Shown: positions 6,193 to 9,724 of the stretch, one piece after another
Numbering within the stretch: position 1 is the first letter of the stretch
Layout: each line of letters starts with the position of its first letter
NCBI GenBank assembly: GCA_024645305.1
Contig: JAHEFU010000101.1
Span: 1-9,724, forward strand
Length of the DNA: 9,724 nucleotides
DNA from: Planctomycetales bacterium
GTDB lineage: Bacteria > 4484-113 > JAFGCY01
Direction: 5' to 3'
The notes under the pieces: generated by a model
What the model saw: the letters and a program-made list of their open reading frames with translations, nothing else
Told to the model about the DNA's origin: nothing
Databases searched by the model: none
Translations under genes and position numbers: made by a program

Positions 6193-6327
6193 ATGCGCTT
6201 TATCACGAACTTCCTTCTGGCCCTGGCATTCGCTGGGCTGGTGCTCTCGGTTGCCAGCTGCTGCAGCAGTGACGGCGATGTGCTTGGACCGATTGTTCAT
6301 GACGAGGGCGGCGGCGGTACTACCTAA
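6193..6327 (+). CDS. Very small lipoprotein (44 residues)
   Basis: ATG at 6193 has GGAGGG at 6183-6188, a near-perfect ribosome site at close spacing. Extending to an upstream start at 6073 would run through both -10 boxes and is rejected. The product starts MRF, followed by a hydrophobic stretch (about residues 4-20). The lipobox VASC (20-23) marks a signal-peptidase II site before C23, and C24 follows directly. The mature peptide is only 22 residues, acidic then glycine-rich, ending DEGGGGTT, which would be lipid-anchored through C23. Asp or Ser after the CC pair gives no clear sorting call. Entericidins are similarly tiny lipoproteins, but no sequence similarity is evident. The gene stands alone between its own promoter and terminator. 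The lipoprotein call is well supported; function is unknown. Confidence 0.75.
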   Translation: MRFITNFLLALAFAGLVLSVASCCSSDGDVLGPIVHDEGGGGTT

Positions 6328-6383
6328 GCCAAACGGTTCGACTAAGACTGTTCCGACCTCCGGAGTCTGGAACATTCCAAATG

Positions 6384-6408
6384 AAGGGACCTTGGTCCCT
6401 TTTTTTTT
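6384..6408 (+). terminator. Strong intrinsic terminator of the lipoprotein gene
   Basis: AAGGGAC (6384-6390) pairs with GTCCCTT (6395-6401) around CTTG, directly followed by T residues through 6408. This is the only textbook Rho-independent terminator in the window. It lies 57 nt after the lipoprotein stop codon. Confidence 0.92.
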
Positions 6409-6630
6409 GCCTGAATTATTCCTCCTCCTCATGCAAGCGCTCGTAGGTCGGGCGCTGCGGGCCAGCAAAGCTGACCCGGGTGGCGCTGAAGGTGCAGGAG
6501 GATGCAAGCGATCTCTATTGCCAGATCCATCCTCTACTCATCCCAATCCGGCAATCCACTTTGCTCCTCACTCCTGACTCCGAACTCCACACTATTCTTC
6601 CCAGCGCGTAAAATGTATGCTGATCCCCCG
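6409..6630. other. Spacer upstream of hutU with degenerate repeat material
   Basis: No gene is supported here, although the hutU frame stays open upstream to 6502. CGGG-C-CAGC (6468-6476) pairs with GCTG-A-CCCG (6480-6488) around AAA, with one mismatch. From 6535 the strand is pyrimidine-rich and includes the 13-mer GCTCCTCACTCCT (6563-6575) shared with the inverted repeat at 1614-1626. A promoter for hutU must lie here but no good sigma-70 match was found. Confidence 0.4.
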
Positions 6631-6645
6631 AGGAAGGTGTACACG

Positions 6646-8300
<1,655 letters not shown>

Positions 8301-8301
<1 letters not shown>

Positions 8302-8351
8302 GAGGTGCGGCGCAATCCGCACAATCTTCGGAGGTCCGGAGCAATCCGGAC
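8301..8351 (+). repeat. Two tandem 22-nt hairpin repeats with GCAAT loops
   Basis: Units at 8301-8322 and 8330-8351 share GGAGGT-N-CGG-N-GCAATCCG-N-AC and are separated by 7 nt (29-nt period). Each folds into a 6-bp stem: 8305-8310 with 8317-8322, and 8334-8339 with 8346-8351, each with a 6-nt loop ending GCAAT. The one stem difference is compensatory: G8307-C8320 in unit 1 becomes C8336-G8349 in unit 2. The array starts at the last base of the hutU stop codon. A partial inverted copy lies at 3258-3273. Confidence 0.75.
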
Positions 8352-8356
8352 ATCAG

Positions 8357-8375
8357 GTTTCGGGTGTCCCCAAAC
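8357..8375 (+). other. Third hairpin between hutU and the nuclease gene
   Basis: GTTTCGGG (8357-8364) pairs with CCCCAAAC (8368-8375) with one C-C mismatch and a TGT loop, 5 nt after the second repeat unit. Its sequence is unrelated to the two repeats. Only a loose A/T-rich stretch follows, so it is a weak terminator candidate for hutU. Confidence 0.4.
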
Positions 8376-8404
8376 GGATCATTATTTGTGAGCGAGAGTC
8401 AACT

Positions 8405-9463
8405 ATGGCAATCTACAAGTATCTGGATAGTGGCATTGTGGCAATGGAACGAACAACCTTTGGTCAGCAGGGGATTCGTGAACGCCAGGATTTACAGAAT
8501 CTGCTTAAGAACCAGATTGACATCATTGCTCCGGAGACTCTGGTCGTGGCTGAGGAGTTTGCCGACTGGGAGGACAGCAAGCGCAGGATAGACCTGCTTG
8601 CGATCGACAAGGAAGCGAATCTGATTGTCATTGAGCTGAAGCGCACTGAAGATGGTGGTCATATGGAGCTTCAGGCGATCAGGTATGCAGCAATGGTCTC
8701 TACACTGACATTCGAGAAACTTGCAGAGGCCTTCGGTAAGTATCTTTCCGATAACGGAATTCACAAGGATGCAACTGAGGAACTGCTTGGTTTCCTTGGC
8801 TGGGATGAGCCTGACGAAGATCAGTTTGCGCAGCAGGTAAAGATCATTCTTGCATCTGCCGAGTTCTCGCGCGAGCTTACTTCGGCCGTAATGTGGCTTA
8901 CGGACTTTGGTCTGGATATCCGCTGTGTGCGGATGCGTCCCTATACACTTGAAAATGAGACCTTTCTCGATGTGCAGACTCTCATACCACTTCCCGAAGT
9001 TGCAGATTTCCAGGTTCGTATTCGCGAGAAAAAGCAGAAGGAGCGGGAATCCCGTGAGGGAACGCGGGACACCACCAAATATGACCTCACTATTTCTGGA
9101 CAGAAGTTTAGTTCGCAGAGCAAGCGCTGGGTAATGTTTCATATTGTGTCAGCATTGATCAATAACGGTGTTCATCCGAAAGAGATCATTGAAACGATCT
9201 ATGAATTCAAGAAGCGACCTTTTGAGATGTTTGACGGGAAGTTGGATGAAGAGGCCGTGATTGAGGCTTTCTCAAATTCAGGAAGTGACGCAAAACTGCA
9301 CAGATCAAAACGCTTCTTCTCTGAAGATGCACAGCTTTTCCATGTTGGAAATGAGACTTATGTGCTTACCAACCAATGGGGACTACGCAGCTTCCAATCT
9401 GCAAATGCATTAGCAAAACGATTTTCAGCAATGGAAATTCAGTTGGAACCTGTTGAGGATTGA
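8405..9463 (+). CDS. NucS-like PD-(D/E)XK nuclease-domain protein
   Basis: The 352-residue protein has an N-terminal nuclease-like core. RERQDLQNLL (25-34) matches the conserved first helix, RRIDLLAIDKE (60-70) supplies D63, and NLIVIELKRTE (72-82) supplies the E77-x-K79 pair. A conserved-looking Q90 lies in MELQAIRYAAMV. This is the order seen in NucS/DUF91-type endonucleases. The rest (about 125-352) is not recognised. A charged, probably coiled segment (205-220, KKQKERESRE) separates it from a C-terminal part that may bind nucleic acid. There is no signal peptide or transmembrane segment. ATG at 8405 has only a weak GAGAG site 6 nt upstream. Codons are clearly more A/T-ending than in hutU or the sigma operon, which suggests horizontal acquisition. 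No methyltransferase, helicase or specificity subunit is adjacent, so it stands alone rather than in a restriction system visible here. Nuclease fold is likely; actual cleavage is inferred. Confidence 0.8.
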   Translation: MAIYKYLDSGIVAMERTTFGQQGIRERQDLQNLLKNQIDIIAPETLVVAEEFADWEDSKRRIDLLAIDKEANLIVIELKRTEDGGHMELQAIRYAAMVSTLTFEKLAEAFGKYLSDNGIHKDATEELLGFLGWDEPDEDQFAQQVKIILASAEFSRELTSAVMWLTDFGLDIRCVRMRPYTLENETFLDVQTLIPLPEVADFQVRIREKKQKERESREGTRDTTKYDLTISGQKFSSQSKRWVMFHIVSALINNGVHPKEIIETIYEFKKRPFEMFDGKLDEEAVIEAFSNSGSDAKLHRSKRFFSEDAQLFHVGNETYVLTNQWGLRSFQSANALAKRFSAMEIQLEPVED

Positions 9464-9497
9464 TCGGATTGGCAATGCATGTTGCAGCCAGCCGCTG

Positions 9498-9550
9498 GAC
9501 ATCCCGGGTGGGGATCGAGGCGGAGCTGAGGTCCACAGGGAGGGGATGTC
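9498..9550. repeat. Short inverted repeat downstream of the nuclease gene
   Basis: GACATCCC (9498-9505) and GGGATGTC (9543-9550) are perfect reverse complements separated by 37 nt. They lie just after the nuclease gene in a purine-rich spacer (9464-9626) in which I see no plus-strand gene. It could mark the end of an acquired segment or occur by chance. Confidence 0.25.
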
Positions 9551-9626
9551 AAACAGGCCGGCGGCGGGTGAGGACATAGGATTTTGGTAGTAGTGGGTAG
9601 CAGAACTACATCTGCCTCCTGGGACA

Positions 9627-9704
9627 TCATGCCCCATTGCCGCAGCACGTGTGCTGGCGTCGCGAGGCGACGCCGGTCCTGTTTGCAATGGCAATCTCCT
9701 CCAT
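9627..9704 (-). CDS. Possible 25-residue small protein or gene remnant
   Basis: On the minus strand an ATG at 9704 is preceded by AAGGAGA with about 5 nt spacing, an excellent ribosome site next to an A-rich run at the window edge. The frame encodes 25 residues starting MEEIAIANRTG, with a CC pair near the end (HTCCGNGA), then TGA. No family is recognised. A strong hairpin (9656-9674) lies inside the frame. It could be a genuine small protein, a leader peptide, or the 5' remnant of a longer gene lost by frameshift. Downstream minus frames continue open but look low in information content. Confidence 0.3.
   Translation of the reverse strand: MEEIAIANRTGVASRRQHTCCGNGA
9656..9674. other. 8-bp G+C hairpin inside the small minus-strand frame
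   Basis: GGCGTCGC (9656-9663) and GCGACGCC (9667-9674) are perfect reverse complements around GAG; a T-G and a C-G pair extend the stem to ten. No T run follows on either strand. It may be a dispersed palindromic repeat; the GGCGAC core also appears in the hairpin at 1742-1761. Confidence 0.5.
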
Positions 9705-9724
9705 AATTTCTCCTTTTTTCCGCG

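Noticed and set aside
6073..6327. 84-codon version of the lipoprotein starting at 6073
   Set aside because: It would translate through both -10 boxes and the palindrome and bury the signal peptide; the ribosome site at 6183 clearly marks the ATG at 6193.
6502..6645. N-terminal extension of urocanase
   Set aside because: The extra residues come from pyrimidine-rich repeat sequence and are not part of the family; a good ribosome site precedes the ATG at 6646.

Overview
The window reads as a G+C-rich bacterial chromosome segment with ordinary gene spacing, strong Shine-Dalgarno sites and many structured intergenic sequences. The taxon cannot be fixed from the sequence. The urocanase resembles the Bacillus-type enzyme I remember, but the base composition, a diderm-compatible lipoprotein and the repeat-rich spacers suggest a less-studied lineage. 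No rRNA, tRNA, CRISPR array, transposase or phage gene was found.

Layout, left to right: (1) a TPR-repeat protein with a C-terminal TIR domain strikingly like that of SARM1 (57-1493, frame open to the left edge). (2) A structured spacer with two G+C hairpins, an 85-bp imperfect inverted repeat and another hairpin. (3) On the minus strand, a PatA-like class III aminotransferase (1772-3124) preceded by a small heavy-metal-associated (HMA) domain protein (3402-3653). (4) Divergent from the latter, a two-gene operon: an ECF-type sigma factor (3724-4284) and, one nucleotide later, a single-pass membrane protein of unknown family (4286-5497). (5) A roughly 600-nt stretch without a convincing gene. 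(6) A compact self-contained unit: extended -10 promoter, hairpin leader, a 16-bp palindrome over a second -10 box, a 44-residue lipoprotein gene and a strong intrinsic terminator (6091-6408). (7) Urocanate hydratase, hutU (6646-8301), without other hut genes in view. (8) Three consecutive hairpins, two of which are copies of one repeat with a compensatory base-pair swap. (9) A visibly more A+T-rich gene for a NucS-like PD-(D/E)XK nuclease (8405-9463). (10) At the right edge, a minus-strand 25-codon reading frame with a strong ribosome site.

Functional links: the sigma factor and membrane protein probably form a regulator/sensor pair. The aminotransferase and urocanase are nitrogen-catabolic enzymes but lie on opposite strands about 3.5 kb apart. 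The TPR-TIR protein and the nuclease-like protein are both of types common in defence or accessory loci, but they flank housekeeping genes and do not form one island. The best leads are the SARM1-like TIR protein, the sigma/membrane-protein pair, the lipoprotein unit with its palindrome, and the covarying hairpin repeats.
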